Assembly (NCBI RefSeq): GCF_001995985.1
Contig: NZ_MUFC01000014.1
Location: 1 to 64,000, forward strand
Direction: 5' to 3'
DNA: 64,000 nt
Source of the DNA: Salinivibrio sharmensis
Lineage (GTDB): Bacteria > Pseudomonadota > Gammaproteobacteria > Enterobacterales > Vibrionaceae
Part shown: positions 51,136 through 58,939 of the stretch, in pieces
Layout: every line of letters begins with the position of its first letter
Numbering within the stretch: position 1 is the stretch's first letter
Made by a program: the position numbers and the translations under genes
Notes under the pieces: model-generated
What the model saw: only the letters and a program-made list of their open reading frames with translations
Databases searched by the model: none
What the model was told of the DNA's origin: nothing

Positions 51136-51780
51136 ATGGCGTTGCATTATGAAATTGTGCCAGTCACGGCATTTCAGCAAAATTGCTCCATTATTTGGTG
51201 CGACCAAACGCAACAGGCGGCTGTCGTGGATCCCGGTGGGGATATTGCTAAAATTCGCCAAGTCATTCATTCGCTCGAAGTGACGGTGACGAAAATCCTC
51301 CTAACGCATGGCCATTTAGATCATGTTGGCGGCACTGTTGAGCTTGCTAGCGCGTTGAATGTCCCTGTGGTGGGACCGCACAAAGAAGACGCTTTTTGGT
51401 TACAAGCGTTACCGGCACAGGCGCAAATGTTTGGTTTCGCGCACGCTGAGCCGTTTGATCCTGACCAGTGGCTGCAGCAAGGTGACACCGTGTCCGTGGG
51501 CAATAGTACGCTCTCAGTGTTGTTTGCCCCTGGACATACCCCAGGCCACATTGTGTTTGTCGATTTGGAAGGGCGAACCGCTTGGGTAGGAGATGTGCTG
51601 TTTAACGGTGGTATCGGGCGGACTGATTTTCCCAAAGGAGATCACGCCACCTTGATCAACGCCATCAAACACACCTTGCTGCCAGTTGGGGATGATGTGA
51701 CCTTTATCCCTGGCCATGGCCCTACATCGACCTTGGGTCATGAGCGGAAAACGAACCCATTTTTGACTGGGGCGTTCTAA
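51136..51780 (+). CDS. ycbL: Metallo-beta-lactamase fold hydrolase YcbL (type II glyoxalase-like)
   Basis: A 214-residue cytosolic metallohydrolase with the [11 protein letters not shown] zinc motif. [32 protein letters not shown] and [17 protein letters not shown] complete the family pattern. Relatives hydrolyse S-lactoylglutathione weakly. E. coli keeps ycbL just after ldtD and ycbK, so this is a remnant of the mukB-ldtD-ycbL order. Confidence 0.93.
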   Translation: MALHYEIVPVTAFQQNCSIIWCDQTQQAAVVDPGGDIAKIRQVIHSLEVTVTKILLTHGHLDHVGGTVELASALNVPVVGPHKEDAFWLQALPAQAQMFGFAHAEPFDPDQWLQQGDTVSVGNSTLSVLFAPGHTPGHIVFVDLEGRTAWVGDVLFNGGIGRTDFPKGDHATLINAIKHTLLPVGDDVTFIPGHGPTSTLGHERKTNPFLTGAF

Positions 51781-51795
51781 CATATTGCCGAGGAC

Positions 51796-51837
51796 AACCG
51801 GCCTTTTGCTGCTATCTCATGCTAAAGGCTGGTTTTT
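51796..51837. terminator. Bidirectional terminator between ycbL and the DUF2982 gene
   Basis: AACCGGCCTTT pairs with AAAGGCTGGTT (one G-U) and is followed by TTTA on the plus strand. Its right arm reaches the stop codon of the leftward gene. Confidence 0.75.
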
Positions 51838-52522
51838 AGTCATCACCACTGGCAGCGGCCAAATAGCGCCGGGCGACGCCGACAAAGTCTTCTAGTGGCC
51901 TATCAAGTAAGTCTTCACTGATAAACAAATCATACCCGAGCAGCTCCCGAGTGTAGCGCATTCGGTTGGCCAACATAGCCATCAAGCCTTTATATAGCAC
52001 ACCATTTTTCCCTCTATAGGGGGTGTCATCAAACATCATATCTTCCAGCGGTTTGCTGGGTTTGTGATCGCCTCGCCGATACGCAGTAATGAGCAATGCA
52101 CGTTGCGTCATCACAATGTGGGTGACCATTCGTAAGCTGATGCTGTCCAAAAGGGCATCGTAACGCTTAATCTTAATACCAACCCATGGAAGTGGTTCAC
52201 CTAACCCTTGCCGGTGGAGGTGCGGAATGCCAATGGCTTCAATATTTCGCCATTTCAGCGCCCAGCCACCACGAAAGCTATGGTGTTGTAAATGCATAAA
52301 CGACAGAGAAAAAGATAGCTGAGCGCGTTGAAGTAACTGATTAACTGCATAAAAAATGGCGATAATAGCAATCAGCCCTAGCAAACCTTGACCTATCGAC
52401 AAGGTGGGTTGGACGAGAAAAAAACAGATCAAGCCGAAGGCGACTGCCATCGCCGCCAACATACTCCAACGTGCAGCTTCAAACTGAGGCGGGTAGATTT
52501 TGATCGTTTTCAAGGCATCCAT
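51836..52522 (-). CDS. DUF2982 membrane protein
   Basis: A 228-residue protein with two hydrophobic segments in the first 65 residues (SMLAAMAVAFGLICFFLVQP and GLLGLIAIIAIFYAV). A soluble domain follows, with SFRGGWALKWRNIEAIGIP, PLPWVGIKIKRYD and an ending RPLEDFVGVARRYLAAASG. It fits the Vibrionaceae DUF2982 family; function unknown. ATG 52522 lies 9 bases after GGAG, making it the likelier start than TTG 52537 or ATG 52528. Confidence 0.78.
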   Translation of the reverse strand: MDALKTIKIYPPQFEAARWSMLAAMAVAFGLICFFLVQPTLSIGQGLLGLIAIIAIFYAVNQLLQRAQLSFSLSFMHLQHHSFRGGWALKWRNIEAIGIPHLHRQGLGEPLPWVGIKIKRYDALLDSISLRMVTHIVMTQRALLITAYRRGDHKPSKPLEDMMFDDTPYRGKNGVLYKGLMAMLANRMRYTRELLGYDLFISEDLLDRPLEDFVGVARRYLAAASGDD

Positions 52523-52788
52523 GAGCATCCACTCCAATGGCGAGAGAAAGATGACGACTCACGCCTATTCGATATCTTTCGAAGACTAATATACGTGCAA
52601 TGTGTCTGATTAGTTTGCCTAATAATTACTGAATTAGTAAACATTTATCGCTGAATATCACGATCTTTGCGTCTATTAGGGGGCGGTTACCTACAAAAGC
52701 GAGCAGAAATTTGGTATAACACGCGCTTTGTTTTTCACCCGCTGCATTCAGCGCGCCTGAACGTAGTGCTTCGGAGTAGGATGATTGA

Positions 52789-53154
52789 ATGAAAATCTCT
52801 CACAAGCGTAAGGTACAACTTAAACTCAACAAGCGTGTTAAGGCATCATCGCCAGCGCGTCAGCGTCCGGTTAAATCCAAGCCGGTTGCGCCTGCAAAAC
52901 CTGCGGTAGAAACATCGCCTAAGGTATCTACTGCCAACACAGCGTCTTCACTGACGCCGAAACAGCAGCAGGTTTTAGAGATTGTTCAAGCAAACCCTGA
53001 AGGAATTAATCCAAAAGGGATTGGCCTTGCGGCTGGTCAAGAAGACACCAAAGCAGCGTCTTGGGCAACAGGTGCATTGAAAAAGCTGACCGAAGAAGGC
53101 GCCGTTGAGCGTGTTCAAGTCGCCGCCAACAAGGTGATTTACAAAGCTTGCTGA
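52789..53154 (+). CDS. Small basic protein with C-terminal winged-helix domain
   Basis: A 121-residue protein in two parts. Residues 1-55 are Lys/Arg/Pro/Ala-rich (KISHKRKVQLKLNKRVKAS and SKPVAPAKPAVE) and probably disordered, like a histone H1 tail. Residues 58-121 form a winged-helix-like module: TPKQQQVLEIVQANPEGINP, KGIGLAAGQ and TGALKKLTEEGAVERVQV. This suggests a DNA-binding or nucleoid-associated protein. It lies alone, with about 265 bases of gene-free DNA upstream. Similar proteins are annotated as MarR-like or hypothetical in vibrios, from memory. Confidence 0.8.
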   Translation: MKISHKRKVQLKLNKRVKASSPARQRPVKSKPVAPAKPAVETSPKVSTANTASSLTPKQQQVLEIVQANPEGINPKGIGLAAGQEDTKAASWATGALKKLTEEGAVERVQVAANKVIYKAC

Positions 53155-53164
53155 TCCCTTTGCG

Positions 53165-53210
53165 CATCCGCTTACGTGTTTGATGATGAGATTTCATGCG
53201 TAAGCGGATG
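53165..53210. repeat. 12-bp inverted repeat after the basic winged-helix gene
   Basis: CATCCGCTTACG and CGTAAGCGGATG are perfect partners around a 22-base loop, starting 10 bases after the stop. No T run follows. The rest of the 290-base interval to 53446 shows no gene. Confidence 0.75.
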
Positions 53211-53377
53211 TTCACCCGACTCAGCAATCGTCTTGTCTGATTTCCTTCCCGCATTGTGATGTAAGAGTAAACAAATCTTTCTAATATCAAATAGTTGTTT
53301 TTATTGTGCTAATAAAGTTTGTCTTTATTGCGCATTCCCTTAGCTAAAGCATGATCAAGCGCAAAATACTGTACGAT

Positions 53378-53440
53378 CTTCCAGACATATGTTTGAAACT
53401 GCCTATAGTGGGAGTGTCTATTTCATTTTCTGTCTGGAGG
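53378..53440 (+). promoter_or_regulatory. Inverted repeat that would sequester a ribosome-binding site
   Basis: TCCAGACA (53380-53387) pairs with TGTCTGGA (53431-53438), extendable by a wobble and a C-G to cover GGAGG at 53436-53440. GGAGG is the ribosome-binding site of the ATG at 53447. It matters only if transcription starts upstream of 53378. Confidence 0.5.
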
Positions 53441-53446
53441 TAAGCC

Positions 53447-53878
53447 ATGGATGTGCTGTCAACCCAGCTGAAAGCGCCCACAGAAGTCGTGTTCGACTAC
53501 ACCCACTTTTTGTGTGAGAGTCAGCAACCAACCTGGACGTTTACCGATATTTTTCGCAGTTTATTACCCATCTTTACGACTGTGCTTGAACACCAGGCCA
53601 GTGAGGGAACTTCACCGCTTTCTGCACAAGAGCAGCTATACCAGCAAGCCACTCGCGTGATGTCGGTCCGTAACACCGATACGGCCAATTTGGTGCAGCT
53701 GGCACGTCTTGCGCGTCAACAAGGCATTGAAGAGCTAACGATTTTAATGCCTTATGCCCTTGAATATCGGCAGATGGAAGCGATTAGCCAGCAAACCGAT
53801 GCGCAAATTGAGTACAGCAATGAGAACCGTGAATGGGTTCGCCTAACGCTATCGTCAAGTATTAATCCTCAACCCTAA
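53447..53878 (+). CDS. Uncharacterised 143-residue protein
   Basis: A cytosolic-looking protein with no signal peptide or membrane segment; I do not recognise the family. It is acidic and mostly helical. It starts MDVLSTQLKAPTEVVFDYTH and contains FRSLLPIFTTVLEHQA, ARLARQQGIEELTILMPYAL and EWVRLTLSSS. GGAGG 6 bases before the ATG supports translation, though it lies in an inverted repeat. It converges on the SulA-like gene with a 35-base gap. Confidence 0.75.
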   Translation: MDVLSTQLKAPTEVVFDYTHFLCESQQPTWTFTDIFRSLLPIFTTVLEHQASEGTSPLSAQEQLYQQATRVMSVRNTDTANLVQLARLARQQGIEELTILMPYALEYRQMEAISQQTDAQIEYSNENREWVRLTLSSSINPQP

Positions 53879-53913
53879 TCACTCGTGATCCCAACTTGTT
53901 GATACTGCGTGAA

Positions 53914-54330
53914 TTAGTGACGCTGAATGAAGGTGGGATCGACGCGCGCGATCCCTTGTTTGTTTTGCTCACAGTAATTGAACGGCTTAGCTGTTGGGGT
54001 AAAGGCGATAATGGCACATGAGGTGTCAGCCGCTAACGCTGCATCAATAAGCGCTTCATCATCGTACCCTGCTTGGCGATGAACCACTCGTACCTGATTC
54101 GCATTAATACCCCAAAGGCTAAGCTGTGCCGCATTTAAAGCGCGAGGTGGATTGATGATCGTGACCCACTTGGGCTGGCGTGCTTGCAGTGCAATCGCGC
54201 GTAAGGTCGCTTGCCAGTGCGCGTTTACCTGTGTTGCGGCAGTAAAGGCAGCATGATAGCAAGACGATGGCGTGACACGCGCGGGAGACTGAGCCTTAGC
54301 TTGATTTGACACATTGGACGTCACGTACAT
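53914..54330 (-). CDS. sulA: SulA-like SOS cell-division inhibitor
   Basis: A 138-residue protein of the SulA (RecA-like fold remnant) family. WVTIINPPRALNAAQLSLWG, NANQVRVVHRQ and SCAIIAFTP occur in the family order. It ends in His (FIQRH), as E. coli SulA does, where the tail is a Lon recognition site. SulA binds FtsZ to pause division during DNA damage. It is short compared with about 169 residues in E. coli. AGGTG lies 5 bases before ATG 54330 and a perfect LexA box lies 26 bases further upstream. Sequence similarity is moderate, but the LexA box supports the call. Confidence 0.8.
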   Translation of the reverse strand: MYVTSNVSNQAKAQSPARVTPSSCYHAAFTAATQVNAHWQATLRAIALQARQPKWVTIINPPRALNAAQLSLWGINANQVRVVHRQAGYDDEALIDAALAADTSCAIIAFTPTAKPFNYCEQNKQGIARVDPTFIQRH

Positions 54331-54353
54331 AAAACACCTGTATATATAATCAA

Positions 54354-54373
54354 TGCTGTATGTTTAAACAGTA
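54354..54373 (-). promoter_or_regulatory. LexA (SOS) box of the sulA-like gene
   Basis: CTGTATGTTTAAACAG at 54356-54371 is a perfect CTGT-N8-ACAG operator with an extra TA on its right flank. A degenerate half-site (CTGTATATATAA) follows at 54338, nearer the start codon. Damage-induced expression is therefore likely. Confidence 0.88.
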
Positions 54374-54519
54374 ATGTTTTGTGGCGTCACTCGCAAGCCA
54401 CTCAGTGGCTAGTTTGTGATCAAGATCGATAATAGCGGCTAACGCGCCTGAGTCTCGACGTTAATGAGTTTGGGGAAATAACTTGCTAAAATCATCGTTT
54501 TTATCACCTTGGAGAGAGC

Positions 54520-55137
54520 ATGGAACAAGAGTTCTGGCATCAGCGCTGGGCAGAAAATCAAATAGGCTTTCACCGCGATACCGTACACCCGATGCTTATC
54601 CGCCACTGGCCATCACTGGCCCCACAAAGTGACGAGCCTGTATTGGTCCCCCTATGCGGTAAATCGATAGATCTCAACTGGCTTGCTGAAAAACATCAGC
54701 ATGTGATTGGTGTCGAGCTTAGTGAGATCGCAGTGCGTGCCTTTTTCTCGGAAAACCTATATACCCCTCAGGTTTATCGCGCACCGTCAGGGCATGTGCA
54801 CTATTGTTTTGATGAACTGGAGCTAATTAATGGCGACTTCTTTACCGCGCGCCTGAGTCCTATGCCATTGATTTATGATCGCGCCGCCTTGGTGGCCATG
54901 CCGCCTGCTATGCGTGCTCAGTATGTCAGCCATATTCGAACCTTGCTTGCACCTGGGGGGCGTTTACTGCTGATCACCTTATTTTATCCACAAACGGATG
55001 ACACACCGCCGTTCTCTATTGACGCGGCGGTGGTAGAAGAGGCGTTCCAAGGATTAGACATTGCGTTGCTAGAGACGCATACGGAGCCAGACGGTGAGCG
55101 CGGTGAGCAGGTGTGGCTAATTAAGGCAACTGACTAG
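54520..55137 (+). CDS. tpm: Thiopurine S-methyltransferase-type enzyme (Tpm)
   Basis: A 205-residue SAM-dependent methyltransferase of the bacterial TPMT family. It begins MEQEFWHQRWAENQIGFHRD, then VLVPLCGKSIDLNWLAEKHQ and VIGVELSEIAVRAFF. YDRAALVAMPPAMRAQYV comes later. Bacterial Tpm enzymes methylate selenium and tellurium compounds and thiols. It is slightly shorter than the usual 215-220 residues. It diverges from the sulA-like gene. Confidence 0.94.
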   Translation: MEQEFWHQRWAENQIGFHRDTVHPMLIRHWPSLAPQSDEPVLVPLCGKSIDLNWLAEKHQHVIGVELSEIAVRAFFSENLYTPQVYRAPSGHVHYCFDELELINGDFFTARLSPMPLIYDRAALVAMPPAMRAQYVSHIRTLLAPGGRLLLITLFYPQTDDTPPFSIDAAVVEEAFQGLDIALLETHTEPDGERGEQVWLIKATD

Positions 55138-55167
55138 TACGTATCAGTGACCGTTTGGTGTTATTCA

Positions 55168-55197
55168 TGAAGGGGGCGATAGACCCCTTCATTGTTT
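55168..55197 (+). terminator. Terminator after tpm
   Basis: TGAAGGGG and CCCCTTCA form an 8-bp stem followed by TTGTTTTG between tpm and the convergent transporter gene. Confidence 0.8.
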
Positions 55198-55244
55198 TGA
55201 CTCTCAAAGTGCAGCTGGCAGCGGGTAGGATACAAGATAATCGG

Positions 55245-56144
55245 TTAAGCGGGTTTACGTTGAGTTTGTGTGTACTGGCGAGATTCCCAGTGAGTAATAA
55301 AAAAGACCGCTGCAATAATAATACCCGCTCCTAACCACAATCGACCGGGTGGTACCCAGCTAAACACCAACCATCCGAAAAGAACATTTAGGGGGAGTTT
55401 AGCGTGATCAAAAGGCTGTACAAAAGAGGCATCGGAAACAGCATATGCCTTGGCAATAGCCCACTGGGCGAGGGCAGTAAGTATGCCGGCGCCAAACAGC
55501 ATCCACCAAGCGGTTGATGCCTGGGGGAACGTCCAATCAGGCACCGCGAGCAGCAAATTAAAGGGCGTGATCAACAAGAGCAGGTAGACCACCATGGTGG
55601 TCGGTGGGTCGTATGCGGAAAGGCGCTTCACCATCAGGGAGTAGGTAGCCCAGAAAAACGCTGCGCCCACCGGTAATAAGGTGGCCCAAGTAAATCCATT
55701 TGACCATGGCTCGAGGATAATCATGGCGCCGCAAAACCCAGCGAGCGTCGCAAGACCGCGTGCGATCCCCACTCGCTCTCGTAAAAACAGCCCAGAGCCT
55801 ACCGTTGCGAATAGCGGTGAGGTCATTAATAGCGCAATCCCTTGCCAAATGGGCACTGGGTAGGCCAGCGCCCACAGCCATAGTTGAATGCCAATCACGG
55901 AGATAAACACCCGCAGACAATGCTGACCAAGATGCTGGGTTTTGAGTGCTTGACGGATCCCGAGTTGCTTCAACCAGGGGATCATCGCCACCAAGGCGAT
56001 GGCGTATTGAATGAAGGCAACCGTGGTAGAGGGTAAGCCCATTTTAAAACTAACGTACTGAGACAGGCTGTTAACGAGGGCAAAACACAGGCCTGCGGTC
56101 AGCATCCAGGCTGCGCCTTGGAGTGGGTTATGAACTTGTTTCAT
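55245..56144 (-). CDS. EamA-family (DMT) transporter
   Basis: A 299-residue inner-membrane protein with about ten hydrophobic helices in two EamA halves. The first half contains GAAWMLTAGLCFALVNSLSQ and the second FFWATYSLMVKRLSAYDPPT. A late helix run LFGWLVFSWVPPGRLWLGAG precedes the final helix. DMT members export amino acids, nucleobases or drugs; this one cannot be assigned a substrate. Confidence 0.88.
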   Translation of the reverse strand: MKQVHNPLQGAAWMLTAGLCFALVNSLSQYVSFKMGLPSTTVAFIQYAIALVAMIPWLKQLGIRQALKTQHLGQHCLRVFISVIGIQLWLWALAYPVPIWQGIALLMTSPLFATVGSGLFLRERVGIARGLATLAGFCGAMIILEPWSNGFTWATLLPVGAAFFWATYSLMVKRLSAYDPPTTMVVYLLLLITPFNLLLAVPDWTFPQASTAWWMLFGAGILTALAQWAIAKAYAVSDASFVQPFDHAKLPLNVLFGWLVFSWVPPGRLWLGAGIIIAAVFFITHWESRQYTQTQRKPA

Positions 56145-56244
56145 CGCCGAGATAATCCGAAAAAAGACGCACGGATAGTAGCGTAAAACCGACCTCAGGG
56201 CGATCGGAAATCCCCCCGAGCGTCGGATTAATCAGACATGGCGC

Positions 56245-57135
56245 TTATAAGGTTGAATAGACTAAGGGAATGTCTGGATCAATGGCATCCAGTGTCGCCT
56301 GTGTATCGGCAAGGTGACTGACTGTACTCGTTGCCATTTCGGCCAGCGCAACAGAGCGAATGTCTGCCCAATGATAGCCCGCCATATTGACCGCAATTAA
56401 TGCAACCTGAAGAGGCGGAAGACTTGGGTTAAAAGCTGCGTTCTCGGCATACATGCCAGAGAAAAATTCGCCATCATTGGTTTCAACCGCGGCCCCGCTA
56501 TAGTTACCTGAGTAGGGCGCGTGACTGCGATTAGCGGCGTCAGCGGCGGCTTTTAGCAATGGAATATCGATATCATCCGTTGATAATTGATTGGACTCGT
56601 TGGTCAATAGGCGAGAGTCAATCCCCAAATCGGCAGGACCAAACGGCTCGGGTAGATAGGTGTGCAAATCTTTCGGATCGGATTGTGGCAGCTGGATGAT
56701 CAAGGACTCAGCGCCATTGAGCTCATTCATGAACTGCCGACAGTGACCACATGGGCTGTAATTGATCGTAATATCGGTGAGGCGTTTTGCCCCTTTTGTC
56801 CAAGCATGGCTAATAGCACATTGCTCGGCATGCACTGTTTGCCCTAGCTGCACCCCGGTGAATTCTATGTTTGCGCCTAAATACAGGGTGCCACTTTGGT
56901 CACGGACAATTGCACCAACATTAAACTGAGAAATGGGAGTAACCGCATAGGCCGCCGCCAAAGGCAATAAAGCAAGACGCAGTGCGGCACCGTTAAGGCC
57001 ACTGGCGGATTCCATTTGCGCCACCTGCTCTGGCGTAAAGGTAGCACCAAAGTTTGCGTCATTTATCCAATCAGAGACGACGTTTTGCAGGGCGTCGGGC
57101 AATTGTGTCAGTGCGTCAGTTAGTGCGGTTCGCAT
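56245..57135 (-). CDS. cdd: Cytidine deaminase Cdd
   Basis: A 296-residue enzyme, the long dimeric proteobacterial type. It deaminates cytidine and deoxycytidine for pyrimidine salvage. Zinc and proton-transfer residues are in TVHAEQCAISHAW (His, Glu) and SPCGHCRQFMNEL (two Cys). The C-terminal degenerate domain contains RSHAPYSGNYSGAAVE and YAENAAFNPSLPPLQ. About 200 bases of gene-free DNA lie upstream, a likely regulatory site; no clear CytR/CRP pair could be assigned. Confidence 0.96.
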   Translation of the reverse strand: MRTALTDALTQLPDALQNVVSDWINDANFGATFTPEQVAQMESASGLNGAALRLALLPLAAAYAVTPISQFNVGAIVRDQSGTLYLGANIEFTGVQLGQTVHAEQCAISHAWTKGAKRLTDITINYSPCGHCRQFMNELNGAESLIIQLPQSDPKDLHTYLPEPFGPADLGIDSRLLTNESNQLSTDDIDIPLLKAAADAANRSHAPYSGNYSGAAVETNDGEFFSGMYAENAAFNPSLPPLQVALIAVNMAGYHWADIRSVALAEMATSTVSHLADTQATLDAIDPDIPLVYSTL

Positions 57136-57337
57136 AGCATCTCTTCTTTATCGTTAACGGGAGGACAGTGTAGAGAATCCTTTTCAATAATTATATGAGC
57201 AATGTCACGCAAGTTTTGCAAGAGTGGATTTGTTGCTGAAAGTTAGAGTGACATCAATGTTTTTATGCCTCTTGATATGACCACCATGACGGCGTGCATA
57301 GGCAGACACGTCCATGAGCCGAAATACGGTTGATGCA

Positions 57338-58072
57338 TTATGGCTGCCAATCGACATAGGGGCGATGTACCTTTCGGTACTCATGCATCAGATTCCCCTG
57401 TTCACGCAAGCGAGTAATCAGTCGTGTGAGATACGCATCGATTTCTCGGCCCGCTATGCCTTTAGGGATAAAAAAGACATCGTCAAAATCCGCAAAGTGC
57501 GCGCGTTTGATCATGGTTAAGCCTAGCTCTTTAAGTGCCAAGTCAGCTTCCTCTTGCGCCCAAACGAAACCATCAATTCTCCCCGCGGCCAAGCGCAACA
57601 AAGATTGTTTAATACTGTGTGAGCGTTGGACCTTAAAAGGCATATAGTAGGGAACGGCTTCAATGGTATAGCGCGAGGGACTCGCCCAGAGTTCTTTGAC
57701 CGAGAGAGGGGCCGCTCTATTGGTGTAAAGGACATGAGTGACCTGGCCAAATGACACCTCGCTAAAGGCGAAAGGCAAGGTGGACACTTCCCGCGTCGGG
57801 CGCACGGCAGGTAAACCAAAGTCGGCTCGCCCTTGTACGACACTGTTTATCGCTCGATGAATAGGGAAAACCTCGATAAGAATCTTGGTGCTGGGGTCTT
57901 GCTTATCAAGGTAGCGGACGAAATCGACAAACGCGCCACTACCATCCAAATTGATCAAGCCAGGTAGTTCGCCAAGGTGTGCAACATAGGTTTTGTCAAT
58001 AGTGGCTCGGGTAGGAGCGGCGAGATTGAGCAGCGTGATAAACAGTAAAAGTGGTAAATAGCAGCGTGGCAT
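57338..58072 (-). CDS. Periplasmic solute-binding protein (amino-acid type)
   Basis: A 244-residue secreted protein with signal peptide MPRCYLPLLLFITLLNLAAP ending near TRA. Its fold resembles SBP_bac_3-type binding proteins: LPGLINLDGSGAFVDFVRYL, IKQSLLRLAAGRIDGFVWAQ and a DVFFIPKGIAGREIDAYLTR segment. No permease or ATPase gene is near, so it may act as a sensor rather than in uptake. ATG 58072 gives a clean signal peptide. It is 93 bases downstream of a membrane-anchored winged-helix regulator on the same strand. Confidence 0.82.
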   Translation of the reverse strand: MPRCYLPLLLFITLLNLAAPTRATIDKTYVAHLGELPGLINLDGSGAFVDFVRYLDKQDPSTKILIEVFPIHRAINSVVQGRADFGLPAVRPTREVSTLPFAFSEVSFGQVTHVLYTNRAAPLSVKELWASPSRYTIEAVPYYMPFKVQRSHSIKQSLLRLAAGRIDGFVWAQEEADLALKELGLTMIKRAHFADFDDVFFIPKGIAGREIDAYLTRLITRLREQGNLMHEYRKVHRPYVDWQP

Positions 58073-58135
58073 TATCTCTTTCTCGGATTTAAAAGGGCAA
58101 ATGGGCACAGCGAAAACGACGACCCAACACGACAC

Positions 58136-58155
58136 GCCCGTGGCGCACCACGGGC
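58136..58155 (-). repeat. 8-bp hairpin between the regulator and the binding-protein gene
   Basis: GCCCGTGG and CCACGGGC pair perfectly around 4 bases, 10 bases past the regulator stop. No T run follows on the minus strand, so it is not a clear terminator and the two genes may still share a transcript. Confidence 0.6.
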
Positions 58156-58165
58156 ATCATACACG

Positions 58166-58669
58166 CTAAGCTTGAGTCAGTAATGCTGTCATGCCAATAA
58201 TGACCGCAGCTGCTGTGACTAGGATCGTGAGTGGTTTAGCGATACTAAACGACGACTCTTCAATGGAAGTTGAGTGCGTTAAAGATGGTGGAGGTGTCTG
58301 TGATGAAGCGTTTGCTGCTCGTCCTGGACGCTTGGCGAGTGTTTGCTGCGGAAGCGACACACGAAAACCAAATTCACCGACGACCTCAAACGGTAGGCAT
58401 TTTTTGCCGTTGCGGTAGGATTTGGCCATTAATGATGTCACCACACTTTGATGCTGGGCAAATGAGCTGTCGGGCAAGGCCACTTGTTTGAATAAGGTGC
58501 GGCTAGAGAGTACCTCTCCGGCATAGTAGCAAAGCATCTCGAGTAAACGAGACTCTTCGTAGGAGAGAACCGTCATCGTGTCATCGGCCCAATATAACGT
58601 ACGGCTTTCTGGTTCGAAATCAACCTCGGGAAAGCGGTAACAGCGCGTATCTACTTTTGTTGTCATCAT
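58166..58669 (-). CDS. Membrane-anchored winged-helix regulator (ToxR/CadC-like, no periplasmic domain)
   Basis: A 167-residue protein. Residues about 10-105 form an OmpR/PhoB-type winged helix: TVLSYEESRLLEMLCYYAGE, LSSRTLFKQVAL and HQSVVTSLMAKSYRNG. A Pro/Ser/Thr linker follows. A single C-terminal hydrophobic helix (PLTILVTAAAVIIGMTALL) ends within 3 residues of the stop. It is thus a ToxR-like anchored regulator with no sensing domain outside the membrane. Starts at 58690, 58669 and 58666 are all possible. The neighbouring secreted binding protein is a candidate sensory partner. Confidence 0.83.
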   Translation of the reverse strand: MMTTKVDTRCYRFPEVDFEPESRTLYWADDTMTVLSYEESRLLEMLCYYAGEVLSSRTLFKQVALPDSSFAQHQSVVTSLMAKSYRNGKKCLPFEVVGEFGFRVSLPQQTLAKRPGRAANASSQTPPPSLTHSTSIEESSFSIAKPLTILVTAAAVIIGMTALLTQA

Positions 58670-58819
58670 TGCCCACACTCCAAACAACATCCTTTTTAAA
58701 AGTGTGGACTCAAATCACAGAACTGCAACTGGTCAAGCTATCTTTTTTTTGGTAGGACAAAGTGGGCAGTGTGTCAATATTGCTAGCTAATAATTTAAAA
58801 AACATGACGTTAAAAACAA

Positions 58820-58890
58820 AAGGCGACCAAACCAGTCTACAACAGCAACCTGATAGATAGACTAAGGTCGGCGTGATGGTAGGTCGCCTT
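58820..58890 (-). terminator. Nested inverted repeat, probable sbcB terminator
   Basis: On the minus strand AAGGCGACC and GGTCGCCTT enclose a second stem (AGTCTA/TAGACT), and the outer stem is followed by TTGTTTTTAA. It is about 50 bases beyond the sbcB stop. The loop is longer than in ordinary terminators, so a small structured RNA is an alternative. Confidence 0.5.
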
Positions 58891-58939
58891 ATTGACCGGT
58901 CGGTGTATTCGCGATGCGTCTTTAGCTACCGTGTCAGTG

